Under the pieces are notes generated by a model. The model did no database searches, was not told where the DNA came from, and was given only the letters and a program-made list of their open reading frames with translations. The position numbers and the translations under genes are program-made. A stretch of DNA of 8,291 nt from Roseovarius sp. (GTDB lineage Bacteria; Pseudomonadota; Alphaproteobacteria; Rhodobacterales; Rhodobacteraceae): the NCBI GenBank assembly GCA_007125415.1, contig SLDH01000402.1, forward strand, positions 1-8,291, in the 5' to 3' direction. Position 1 is the first letter of the stretch. Every line of letters starts with the position of its first letter. Below are positions 1 through 5,731 of the stretch, one piece after another.

Positions 1-289
1 AGGTGAAGGCCCCCGACCAGCATTGATCGTTCACATCATTCAACAATTGATAAAGCTGCGGCAGACGTTCTTCGGGCGGCTCCATGTCGAAGGTGCAGAC
101 CATGCGCAGGGTTTCGTCATAACCCGACCAGGCGAGCGTTATGGAATAGGTCCGCCACTGGCCTTCGACGGCCATGGCGATCTGGTCATCGCCGATCCGG
201 TCGAATTCCCAGTCGTGATGTGCGGCCAGATGCTCGACGATGTCGATCGGGTGAAGGTCTTCCTGATAGAACTGCTCGGATAATGCCAT
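1..289 (-). CDS. YbjN domain-containing protein (N-terminal part; 3' end outside window)
   Basis: The minus strand encodes an open frame starting at the ATG at 289-287 and running off the left edge after 96 codons. It begins MALSEQFYQEDLHPIDIVEH and continues with an acidic, Trp-rich stretch (DWEFDRIGDDQIAMAVEGQW, about residues 27-46), then TLAWSGYDETLRMVCTF (51-67) and PPEERLPQLYQLLNDVN (71-87). This matches the YbjN-like family that is widespread in Rhodobacterales; I recognise it from memory, not from a search. YbjN proteins have a fold resembling type III secretion chaperones and are linked in enterobacteria to stress and motility phenotypes, but no biochemical function is settled. A ribosome binding site, GAGGTG, lies about 5 bases before the start. 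No signal peptide or membrane segment is visible. In related genomes, as I recall, this gene lies next to ubiK and proC; the downstream gene cannot be seen here. Confidence 0.85.
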   Translation of the reverse strand, partial: MALSEQFYQEDLHPIDIVEHLAAHHDWEFDRIGDDQIAMAVEGQWRTYSITLAWSGYDETLRMVCTFDMEPPEERLPQLYQLLNDVNDQCWSGAFT

Positions 290-593
290 TGCGCCACCTC
301 TTCGGGGTTTAGCGCCGGGTCGCGGGCTGCGCCCAAACGCTAGGTGCCTGCTCTAGAAGCGGGGGCTGCTCCCATCGCCTCTACCAGATATGGTGGGGCC
401 TTTTCCGAACGCTGTAAAGCCATTTGTTGTGGGTGACCCCAATTACTTGTGGATCATTCCAGATCAACGCCAATACCTGCTCATCAGATCACCCCTCATG
501 GAAAAGCAAAGCAAGGCTTAGTCAATTCGTATTTTCGGCCCGGTACCGGCTTGGATAGGATCGCAGTGAAAATGACGTGACGGGAGAGAGCGG
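290..593. other. Intergenic region between divergent genes; no gene found
   Basis: This 304-base gap separates the YbjN-type gene (minus) from the oxidoreductase gene (plus), so it should carry both promoters. No convincing coding frame with a ribosome binding site, and no tRNA or other RNA gene, is visible. A weak minus-strand promoter candidate has TTGATC (467-462) and TAATTG (445-440) with a 16-base spacer, which would give a leader of about 145 bases. On the plus strand a perfect 10-base palindrome, CCGGTACCGG (540-549), lies about 45 bases before the oxidoreductase start and could be an operator or chance. The part from about 400 to 535 is more AT-rich than the flanking genes. Confidence 0.5.
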
Positions 594-1868
594 ATGACGG
601 TCGAGAGGGTGGATACGGTGATCGTGGGTGGCGGCCAGGCGGGGCTGGCGGCCAGCGAGCATCTGGGAAAGGCGGGCGTATCGCATGTGGTGCTCGAACG
701 TGACCGTATCGCCGAGCGCTGGCGCACGGCGCGATGGGATGCGCTGGTGGCCAATGGCCCCGCCTGGCACGACCGCTTTCCGACCATGGAATTCTCTGAT
801 TGTGACCCCGAGGCCTTCCCCGCCAAGGAACGCGTCGCACGCTATTTCGAAGAATTTGCCAAGAAGATCGATGCGCCGGTCCGCTGCGGCGTGGAGGTGG
901 AGGAAGTCACACGGCTTGACGGCCGGGCCGGCTTTTGCGTGAAGACATCCAAGGGTGTCATCGAGGCGCGCAATGTCATTGCCGCCACCGGCCCGTTTCA
1001 GCGCCCCGTGATCCCCGAGATCGTGCCGGCCGAGGCGGGCCTTCTGCAGATCCATTCGACCGGCTATCGCAATCCGGATCAGTTGCCCGAGGGAGGGGTG
1101 CTGGTGGTGGGTGCCGGATCGTCCGGTGCGCAGATCGCCGAGGAGCTGATGCGCGCAGGCCGCGATGTGACCTTGTCCATGGGGCCGCATGGGCGCCCGC
1201 CGCGCCGCTACCGGGGGCGGGATTTCGTGTGGTGGCTGGGCGTACTCGGCCTGTGGGACATGCCCGCACCCGCGCCGGGAACCGAGCATGTGACAATCGC
1301 CGTCAGCGGCGCGCATGGTGGCACGACAGTGGATTTCCGTAAACTCGCGGCAGAGGGCATGACGCTGGTCGGCCGCACGGAAGGCTTCGCGGATGGCAAG
1401 CTGCGCTTTGCCGACACGCTTGCAGAGGTCGTGGCACAGGGCGATGCCGATTACCTTGCGCTTCTCGATGCGGCGGATGACTACGCCGCACGCAACGGGC
1501 TCGACCTTCCCGAAGAGCCGGAGGCGCGCGTGATCCCGCCTGACCCTGACTGCCTGAAAAATCCCGTTCTTGAGCTGGACCTCGCAGAGGCCGGCATCAC
1601 CTCGATCATCTGGGCCACCGGATTTGCGCTCGATTACGGCTGGCTCCGGGTGGATGCGTTCCACCCCGATGGCAAACCCCTCCACGCGCGCGGTGTTTCG
1701 CCGGAACGTGGTATCTATTTCCTTGGTCTGCCCTGGCAATCGCGCAGGGGGTCATCCTTCATCTGGGGTGTCTGGCATGATGCGAAATACATCGCCGATC
1801 ACATCATGACGCAACAGAGTTACGCCGCCTATCACGAGGCCGCACAGCGCGCCGCCGAAAAAGCCTGA
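594..1868 (+). CDS. FAD/NAD(P)-dependent oxidoreductase, flavin-containing monooxygenase-like (CzcO/COG2072 type)
   Basis: This 424-residue protein has the layout of a two-dinucleotide-binding flavoprotein. A FAD-binding Rossmann motif, VIVGGGQAGLA, is near the N terminus (glycines at 12-17) and the strand ends with the acidic residue of LERD (34-37). An ATGPFQRP segment is at 131-138, a QIHSTGYRN stretch at 152-160 resembles the loop before the NAD(P) domain in flavin-containing monooxygenases, a second Rossmann motif VVGAGSSGAQIAEEL is at 171-185, and a late ATGF motif is at 341-344. The C-terminal FLGLPWQSRRGSSFIWG (376-392) is typical of proteins annotated as putative flavoproteins of COG2072. 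The likely chemistry is NAD(P)H-dependent flavin reduction with oxygenation of a small substrate; the substrate cannot be told. GGGAGAG at 582-588 is well placed for the ATG at 594. The protein is probably cytosolic. It is transcribed alone and converges on ubiK. Confidence 0.9.
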   Translation: MTVERVDTVIVGGGQAGLAASEHLGKAGVSHVVLERDRIAERWRTARWDALVANGPAWHDRFPTMEFSDCDPEAFPAKERVARYFEEFAKKIDAPVRCGVEVEEVTRLDGRAGFCVKTSKGVIEARNVIAATGPFQRPVIPEIVPAEAGLLQIHSTGYRNPDQLPEGGVLVVGAGSSGAQIAEELMRAGRDVTLSMGPHGRPPRRYRGRDFVWWLGVLGLWDMPAPAPGTEHVTIAVSGAHGGTTVDFRKLAAEGMTLVGRTEGFADGKLRFADTLAEVVAQGDADYLALLDAADDYAARNGLDLPEEPEARVIPPDPDCLKNPVLELDLAEAGITSIIWATGFALDYGWLRVDAFHPDGKPLHARGVSPERGIYFLGLPWQSRRGSSFIWGVWHDAKYIADHIMTQQSYAAYHEAAQRAAEKA

Positions 1869-1901
1869 CGCGCACGCCGGTGCCGCTCAGGTGTCTTTTT
1901 C
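1857..1901. terminator. Probable bidirectional terminator between convergent oxidoreductase gene and ubiK
   Basis: CCTGA (1864-1868) pairs with TCAGG (1887-1891). With single-base bulges at C1869 and C1883, the stem continues GCG/CGC and CAC/GTG to a GCCG tetraloop, giving about 11 pairs. The outer flanks are GAAAAAG (1857-1863) and CTTTTTC (1895-1901), so each strand has a run of five T after the stem. Both stop codons lie in the lower stem: TGA at 1866-1868 for the plus gene and TCA at 1887-1889 for ubiK. The design would stop transcripts from both sides in a gap of only 18 bases. Confidence 0.7.
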
Positions 1902-2129
1902 CAGCGCGTCGAGCCGCGCTTTCAGCGCTTCGTTTTCCTCGCGGGCCTTCTGCGCCATGGCGCGCACCGCGTCGAACTCCTCGCGCGTGACAAAGTCGCG
2001 CTCCGCCAGCCAGCGGTCGATCATCGAGGACATGGCTGTCTCGGCCTCGGTCTTGGCGCCCTGGGCCACGCCCATGGCATTCGTCATGAGCTGGGAAATA
2101 TCGTCCAGCACCTTGTTGCGGCTCTGCAT
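1887..2129 (-). CDS. ubiK: UbiK family accessory factor (BMFP/YqiC-like)
   Basis: This 80-residue protein begins MQSRNKVLDDISQLMTNAMG and matches the BMFP/YqiC family now named UbiK. In Escherichia coli UbiK partners with UbiJ as an accessory factor for aerobic ubiquinone biosynthesis, and the Brucella relative is a membrane fusogenic coiled-coil protein. Residues 1-37 form an amphipathic, Ala/Met-rich segment; 45-54 (DFVTREEFDA) is the family's conserved acidic hinge; 56-78 (RAMAQKAREENEALKARLDALEK) has heptad spacing for a trimeric coiled coil, cited here only by its ends and spacing. The length is normal for the family. GGAG lies about 9 bases before the ATG (2129-2127). The gene is divergent from lgt. 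The family call is strong; an actual role in ubiquinone synthesis in this organism is by homology only. Confidence 0.88.
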   Translation of the reverse strand: MQSRNKVLDDISQLMTNAMGVAQGAKTEAETAMSSMIDRWLAERDFVTREEFDAVRAMAQKAREENEALKARLDALEKDT

Positions 2130-2133
2130 GGTC

Positions 2134-2187
2134 TTGCTCCGTTCCTGCTGTCCTGCCTTATATGGGGCCAGAGCGCCGCGTGCTCAA
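2134..2187. promoter_or_regulatory. Candidate overlapping divergent promoters for ubiK and lgt
   Basis: On the plus strand TTGCTC (2134-2139) is followed after 18 bases by TTATAT (2158-2163), giving a plausible sigma-70-type promoter for lgt with a leader of roughly 55 bases. On the minus strand TTGAGC (2187-2182) is followed after 17 bases by CATATA (2164-2159), suiting ubiK. The two -10 elements occupy the same bases, so both promoters could not be bound at once if both are real. Matches to consensus are only moderate. Confidence 0.4.
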
Positions 2188-2216
2188 GGTTGACTTTCGC
2201 CGCAGCGGCACGGCAT

Positions 2217-2222
2217 GAGGTG
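2217..2222 (+). promoter_or_regulatory. Ribosome binding site choosing the lgt start at 2227
   Basis: GAGGTG lies 4 bases before the ATG at 2227. It overlaps an in-frame upstream ATG at 2215, which has no purine-rich site of its own at a sensible distance. This argues for translation from 2227, giving [20 protein letters not shown], which also fits how related Lgt proteins begin. Confidence 0.6.
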
Positions 2223-2226
2223 CGGT

Positions 2227-3141
2227 ATGCTGGCCACGATCCCCTTCCCGGAAATCTCGCCCGAGATATTCTCCATCAGCCTCTTCGGGATGGAATTCGC
2301 GCTGCGCTGGTATGCGCTGGCCTATATCGTCGGGATCATCATCGGCTGGCGGCTGGTCGTGGCTGCGGTGCGCCGCCCCGCGCTCTGGCCCGACAGCACT
2401 GCCCCGATGACAGAAAAGCAGGTCGAGGATCTGCTCACCTGGATCATCATCGGCATCATTGTCGGCGGCCGACTGGGCTTCGTGCTGTTCTACAATCCGG
2501 GCTACTACATGCACAACCCCGCTGCGATCCTGCGTATCTGGGATGGGGGCATGGCGTTTCATGGCGGGCTTCTGGGTGTGATCATCGCCGCCTGGATTTT
2601 CGCCGCGCGCCAGGGCATCGCGCGGCTGTCCCTCGGGGATGCCTTGGCCATGGCGGTGCCGCCGGGGCTGATGCTGGGGCGGCTTGCCAATTTCATCAAT
2701 GCCGAGCTTTGGGGCCGGCCCACCGAGATGCCTTGGGGTGTGAAATTCCCCAGCATGTGCCATTCGCCGTCCCTGCAGGGCTGTGAGGTTGCAGGGGAGT
2801 GGTTCTATACCGGCACGGAAGCTGCGCGGCACCCTTCGCAACTCTATCAAGCGGGGCTTGAAGGGCTCCTGCTGATGATCCTGCTGCTGCTGCTGGTTTA
2901 CCGGCTTGGCTGGCTCAAAACGCCCGGCGCGATCATGGGAGTCTTCCTTATTGGCTACGGGCTTGCGCGCTGCGTCGTCGAGCTTTTCCGCCAGCCCGAC
3001 GCACAGTTCCAGGCACCGGGCAATCCGCTGGGCTATGCCTGGCAGATCGGCGACTGGGGGCTGACCATGGGCCAGATCCTCTCTCTGCCGATGATCGCGC
3101 TGGGGCTCTTCTTCTTGCTGCGGGCGCGGCGCGGGGCATGA
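2227..3141 (+). CDS. lgt: Prolipoprotein diacylglyceryl transferase
   Basis: Lgt moves diacylglycerol from phosphatidylglycerol to the lipobox cysteine of prolipoproteins in the inner membrane, the first step of lipoprotein maturation. The 304-residue protein is rich in hydrophobic segments (about 16-45, 68-90, 112-127, 212-226, 233-247, 280-299), fitting the seven-segment family fold. Key motifs are present: HGGLLG at 112-117 with the conserved histidine, the signature [14 protein letters not shown] at 151-164, HPSQLYQA at 202-209, and the late R/E/R cluster in [14 protein letters not shown] (R248, E252, R255). Length is normal. An in-frame ATG at 2215 would add four residues, but the ribosome binding site favours 2227. 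The stop codon overlaps the start of the next gene as ATGA, so this is the first gene of a coupled three-gene operon with the methyltransferase and pgeF. Confidence 0.96.
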   Translation: MLATIPFPEISPEIFSISLFGMEFALRWYALAYIVGIIIGWRLVVAAVRRPALWPDSTAPMTEKQVEDLLTWIIIGIIVGGRLGFVLFYNPGYYMHNPAAILRIWDGGMAFHGGLLGVIIAAWIFAARQGIARLSLGDALAMAVPPGLMLGRLANFINAELWGRPTEMPWGVKFPSMCHSPSLQGCEVAGEWFYTGTEAARHPSQLYQAGLEGLLLMILLLLLVYRLGWLKTPGAIMGVFLIGYGLARCVVELFRQPDAQFQAPGNPLGYAWQIGDWGLTMGQILSLPMIALGLFFLLRARRGA

Positions 3142-4193
3142 GCCTTGCGGCCGACCTGATCCGACGGATCGAGGCGAATGGCCCGATGACCCTGGCCGAA
3201 TATATGGGCCTGTGTCTCATGCATCCCGAGCATGGCTATTACACCACACGCGACCCTCTTGGTGCAGCAGGTGATTTCATCACCGCACCCGAGATCAGCC
3301 AGATGTTCGGTGAACTGCTGGGGCTCTGCCTTGCGCAGGTCTGGCTGACCCAGGGCGCGCCGCGCTCGGTGCTGGCCGAGCTTGGACCAGGACGCGGCAC
3401 GCTGATGGCCGACATGCTGCGCGCCACACGGGGCGTGCCGGCGTTTCATGAAGCGATCGACATTCATCTGGTCGAGGCTTCCCGCCCCTTGCGCAAAGCA
3501 CAGAAGGCCGCGCTGAAGGGCCATGAGGTGACATGGCATGACAGTATCGAGACCCTGCCCGAGGCACCGCTTCTCCTGGTGGCGAACGAGTTTTTCGATG
3601 CCCTGCCGATCCGCCAGATGCAGCGTGCCGGCGATGGCTGGCGCGAACGCATGGTGGGCCTGCGCAACGGGGTGCTGACCTTCGGACTGAGCGAACCCAA
3701 GCCGATGCCACTGCTCGCCCATCGGACCCAAGACACCACGGAAGGCGATATCGTGGAAATCAGCCCGGTGGCCGCAATGATAGCCGAGGTCCTGGGCAGG
3801 CGAATCACCCGTCATGGCGGCGCGGCCCTGATTTTTGATTACGGCGACTGGCGCGCGCAGGGTGACACGTTTCAGGCGCTGCGTGGACACGCTCCGGTTG
3901 ACCCGCTGGACACACCCGGAGAGGCGGATCTGACCGCGCATGTGGATTTCGAGGCAATCGCGCGGGCGAGCGCCGCGGCCCATACGCGGCTCACAACGCA
4001 AGGCACCTTTCTCGAACGGTTGGGCATCACCGGGCGCGCGCAGGCGCTGGCCCGTGACTTGAGCGGCGACGCCCTCACCGCGCATGTCGCGGCACATCGG
4101 CGCTTGACGCATCCCGAGGAAATGGGGACGCTGTTCAAGGTGCTGGGCCTTTATCCCGTCTCGGGAGAGCCACCGCCGGGACTGGAGAAATGA
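3138..4193 (+). CDS. Class I SAM-dependent methyltransferase, NDUFAF7/MidA type (COG1565)
   Basis: The 351-residue protein fits the DUF185/COG1565 family, whose mitochondrial member NDUFAF7 (MidA) dimethylates an arginine of the NDUFS2 subunit during complex I assembly. Visible hallmarks are [18 protein letters not shown] (18-35), [15 protein letters not shown] (45-59), the SAM-binding glycine motif [10 protein letters not shown] (81-90), ANEFFDALP (149-157) in the motif IV region, IFDYG (232-236), ADLTAHVDF (263-271), and the C-terminal [18 protein letters not shown] (321-338). Length matches bacterial members. No membrane segment or signal peptide is seen, so it should act in the cytosol. 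ATGA overlaps join it to lgt upstream and pgeF downstream, implying coupled translation. The family call is firm; that bacterial members modify the complex I subunit NuoD is inferred from the mitochondrial protein. Older annotations call it an ATP synthase beta subunit-related protein. Confidence 0.93.
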   Translation: MSLAADLIRRIEANGPMTLAEYMGLCLMHPEHGYYTTRDPLGAAGDFITAPEISQMFGELLGLCLAQVWLTQGAPRSVLAELGPGRGTLMADMLRATRGVPAFHEAIDIHLVEASRPLRKAQKAALKGHEVTWHDSIETLPEAPLLLVANEFFDALPIRQMQRAGDGWRERMVGLRNGVLTFGLSEPKPMPLLAHRTQDTTEGDIVEISPVAAMIAEVLGRRITRHGGAALIFDYGDWRAQGDTFQALRGHAPVDPLDTPGEADLTAHVDFEAIARASAAAHTRLTTQGTFLERLGITGRAQALARDLSGDALTAHVAAHRRLTHPEEMGTLFKVLGLYPVSGEPPPGLEK

Positions 4194-4945
4194 CACTCGA
4201 AATCCTCACCTCTGACAGCCTTTCCCCCTTTCGTCACGGGTTCTTTACCCGCAAGGGCGGAGCCTCCTCGGGGGTTTTCACCGGACTGAACTGCGGGCAA
4301 GGATCATCGGATCAATCGGAAGTCGTGGCAATCAACCGCGCGCGCGCGGCTGAGGCGATGCAAGTGACGCCGGACCATCTGGTGACGGTGCATCAGGTCC
4401 ACTCCCCCGATGTGGTGATGCTGACAGAGCCGCCCGAGATACGGCCCCGGGCGGATGCCATGGTCACGGCCACGCCGGGGGTCGCGCTGGCGGTGCTGAC
4501 GGCGGATTGCCAGCCGGTGCTTTTCGCCGATGCGCGCGCCGGTGTCGTCGGGGCCGCGCATGCCGGCTGGCGCGGCGCGCGCGACGGGGTGCTGGAAGCG
4601 ACAGTAGAGGCGATGGAGCGTCTCGGCGCGCGGCGGCGGGAAATCGTGGCCGTCATCGGGCCATCGATCTCGCAATCCAATTATGAGGTCGGGCCGGAAC
4701 TCGTGGACGAATTTCTTGATCGGGATCCTGATCATGCGCGCTTCTTTGCCGAAGGGGATGCGGGGCGCTATCATTTCGATCTGCCGGGCTTCGGACTTCA
4801 TGCGCTGCGCTCGGCGGGGGTGGGCCATGCCGAATGGACGCGCCATTGTACCTATGCCGATCCTGCGCGCTTTTTCTCCTATCGCCGCGCCACGCACCGC
4901 GCCGAAGCCGATTACGGGCGGCTGATCTCGGCGATCCGCCTTTGA
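4190..4945 (+). CDS. pgeF: Peptidoglycan editing factor PgeF (multicopper polyphenol oxidase/YfiH family)
   Basis: This 251-residue protein belongs to the YfiH/COG1496 family. The E. coli member PgeF clears peptidoglycan precursors carrying L-serine or glycine instead of L-alanine at the first stem position; relatives show laccase-like or purine nucleoside activities. The metal-binding and active residues are in place: HQVHS at 68-72 (H71), TADCQPVLF at 104-112 (C107), and AAHAGWRGARDGVL at 122-135 (H124). A GPSISQSNYEVG segment (158-169) and the terminal RHCTYADPARFFSYRR (218-233) complete the fold. The usual cysteine in the GPCI motif appears as serine here. The start overlaps the methyltransferase stop as ATGA. 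A cytosolic enzyme, it ends the lgt operon; the pairing with Lgt gives the operon a cell-envelope theme. No strong terminator directly follows. Confidence 0.94.
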   Translation: MTLEILTSDSLSPFRHGFFTRKGGASSGVFTGLNCGQGSSDQSEVVAINRARAAEAMQVTPDHLVTVHQVHSPDVVMLTEPPEIRPRADAMVTATPGVALAVLTADCQPVLFADARAGVVGAAHAGWRGARDGVLEATVEAMERLGARRREIVAVIGPSISQSNYEVGPELVDEFLDRDPDHARFFAEGDAGRYHFDLPGFGLHALRSAGVGHAEWTRHCTYADPARFFSYRRATHRAEADYGRLISAIRL

Positions 4946-5214
4946 GGCTGCCACAAGGCAATGCGCGCCATCCGCTTGCCGCAATCTTCCGAAACAATCC
5001 TCCAATCCCACCACGATTGAACCGCTCGGGGTCTTGATTATCACTTTTTTTCAGGTGCTTGGGGTTTCGCGCCCCCTCTGCCCAAATTGCCGCCCATCGC
5101 ATGGCAAAAAATCTCGGGTTCATCCCTTGATGCCAAACTCTGGTCAGAAAATCACGTCATGCTGAGCTCAGAACAATCAGATGCCCGCCGGGCCGTTAGT
5201 ACGAGGATAGTATG
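4946..5214. other. Intergenic region before the small gene; weak hairpin only
   Basis: No coding frame with a ribosome binding site is visible in this 269-base stretch. A hairpin GGCAA(T)GCG / CGCTTGCC (4957-4980, 8 pairs with one bulge, 7-base loop) lies just after pgeF and may mark the end of that operon, but it lacks a clear T-run. A run of seven T is at about 5045-5051 without a stem before it. A possible -35 TTGATG (5127-5132) is followed 17 bases on by only a poor -10 match. The region is more AT-rich than the genes around it. Confidence 0.4.
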
Positions 5215-5346
5215 ATGAAGAAGCGTTGGATGGAATCGGTCATCGAGGCCAGCAGGAATGAGGCCACCGTGCTCCCCTTTCAGCGTGGCTATCGCAAGCC
5301 GCTGCGGCGGTTCGGGCTCGATGCGCGGGTGCGCCGGACGGCCTGA
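5215..5346 (+). CDS. Small basic protein, function unknown
   Basis: An open frame of 43 codons reads MKKRWMESVIEASRNEATVL in its first 20 residues and ends FGLDARVRRTA. GAGGA (5203-5207) sits 7 bases before the ATG at 5215; an adjacent ATG at 5212 would add one methionine at a tighter 4-base spacing. The first half could form a short amphipathic helix and the second half is strongly basic, with LPFQRGYRKPLRRF at about residues 20-33. I see no signal peptide, membrane segment or cysteine. The LPF-x-RG pattern reminds me of other very short basic proteins in Rhodobacterales annotated only as hypothetical, but I cannot confirm a family. It is not a recognisable DUF1127 protein. A terminator-like hairpin about 95 bases downstream supports a separate short transcript. 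The coding call is moderately sure; the function is unknown. Confidence 0.62.
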   Translation: MKKRWMESVIEASRNEATVLPFQRGYRKPLRRFGLDARVRRTA

Positions 5347-5439
5347 GCCACGGCAGGGTGCAGGAGTGACGCGGCTTCGGTCAGCGTTCGGGCCATGCAG
5401 GTGATCGGATCACCGGTTCCGGTGGCATTGAATGTCATG

Positions 5440-5470
5440 AAGGGTCGTCCAGATCGGGCGGCCCTTCTTG
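5440..5470 (+). terminator. Terminator-like hairpin after the small gene
   Basis: AAGGGTCGTCC (5440-5450) pairs with GGGCGGCCCTT (5456-5466) over 11 pairs, two of them G-U, around a 5-base AGATC loop. A short T-rich tail (TTCTT, 5465-5469) follows. The shape is that of a Rho-independent terminator with a weak tail. The two G-U pairs favour the plus-strand RNA only weakly over the other strand, where they would be A-C mismatches. Confidence 0.6.
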
Positions 5471-5619
5471 CATATTGCCGGCCGTGTCGGCGTGCGAATC
5501 ACGCTCTGGGTGTTTCGTCCTGGCTGTCAGGCAATTGTGGCAAGATCGTCCAGCATTTGAAGACAATCCTCACCGCTCTTCGTGATTGGTATCCAAGCGG
5601 TAACGATAAGCCCAACCAC

Positions 5620-5648
5620 TTGACACAAAACACTTTTCATGTCATCAG
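5620..5648 (+). promoter_or_regulatory. Candidate promoter of the Hint-domain gene
   Basis: A perfect TTGACA -35 element is at 5620-5625. The sequence 17 bases on is CATCAG (5643-5648), a poor -10, with TCAGAT two bases later as another option. The leader would be about 75-80 bases. The -35 alone carries most of the weight. Confidence 0.35.
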
Positions 5649-5719
5649 ATTGCTTCGACTGAAGTTTTGTCCTTCTGTCGTTGTCGGTGGGGGCCGACGC
5701 AGATGTGACGTTCCGAATT

Positions 5720-5726
5720 AAGGTGA
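5720..5726 (+). promoter_or_regulatory. Ribosome binding site setting the Hint gene start at 5732
   Basis: AAGGTGA lies 5 bases before the ATG at 5732. An in-frame TTG at 5681 would add 17 residues but has no comparable site, and the added residues show no family features. The 5732 start is therefore preferred. Confidence 0.6.
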
Positions 5727-5731
5727 CGCAC

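Larger units (their letters stand above)
5347..5731. other. Intergenic region: structured 3' region of the small gene, then Hint gene leader
   Basis: The first part, to about 5470, holds two small dyads, GGTGATCGGATCACC (5400-5414) and ACCGGTTCCGGT (5412-5423), and then the hairpin listed separately. From 5471 to 5619 I see no gene or strong signal apart from a short TTGG/CCAA dyad (5586-5596). The last part carries a candidate promoter and the ribosome binding site of the Hint-domain gene. A frame of 108 codons crosses the region but runs through the hairpin and lacks a ribosome binding site, so it is not called. Confidence 0.5.

Noticed and set aside
522..1739. Minus-strand open frame of 405 codons opposite the oxidoreductase gene
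   Set aside because: It lies almost wholly antisense to a gene with clear flavoprotein motifs. Its product shows no recognisable domain and the His/Arg-rich composition typical of antisense frames in GC-rich DNA, and no ribosome binding site is evident.
2158..2850. Minus-strand open frame of 230 codons opposite the start of lgt
   Set aside because: It overlaps the membrane-protein coding sequence of lgt and the divergent promoter region; no domain or ribosome binding site supports it.
3033..4196. Minus-strand open frame of 387 codons opposite the methyltransferase gene
   Set aside because: It is antisense to a well-supported family protein, is rich in His, Gln and Arg, and has no domain I recognise. 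Long antisense frames are expected at this GC content.
4304..5044. Minus-strand open frame of 246 codons opposite pgeF
   Set aside because: It is antisense to pgeF, whose active-site motifs are complete, and has the usual His/Arg-rich shadow composition.
5395..5721. Plus-strand open frame of 108 codons before the Hint gene
   Set aside because: It has no ribosome binding site, runs through the terminator-like hairpin and the candidate Hint promoter, and its product resembles nothing I know.
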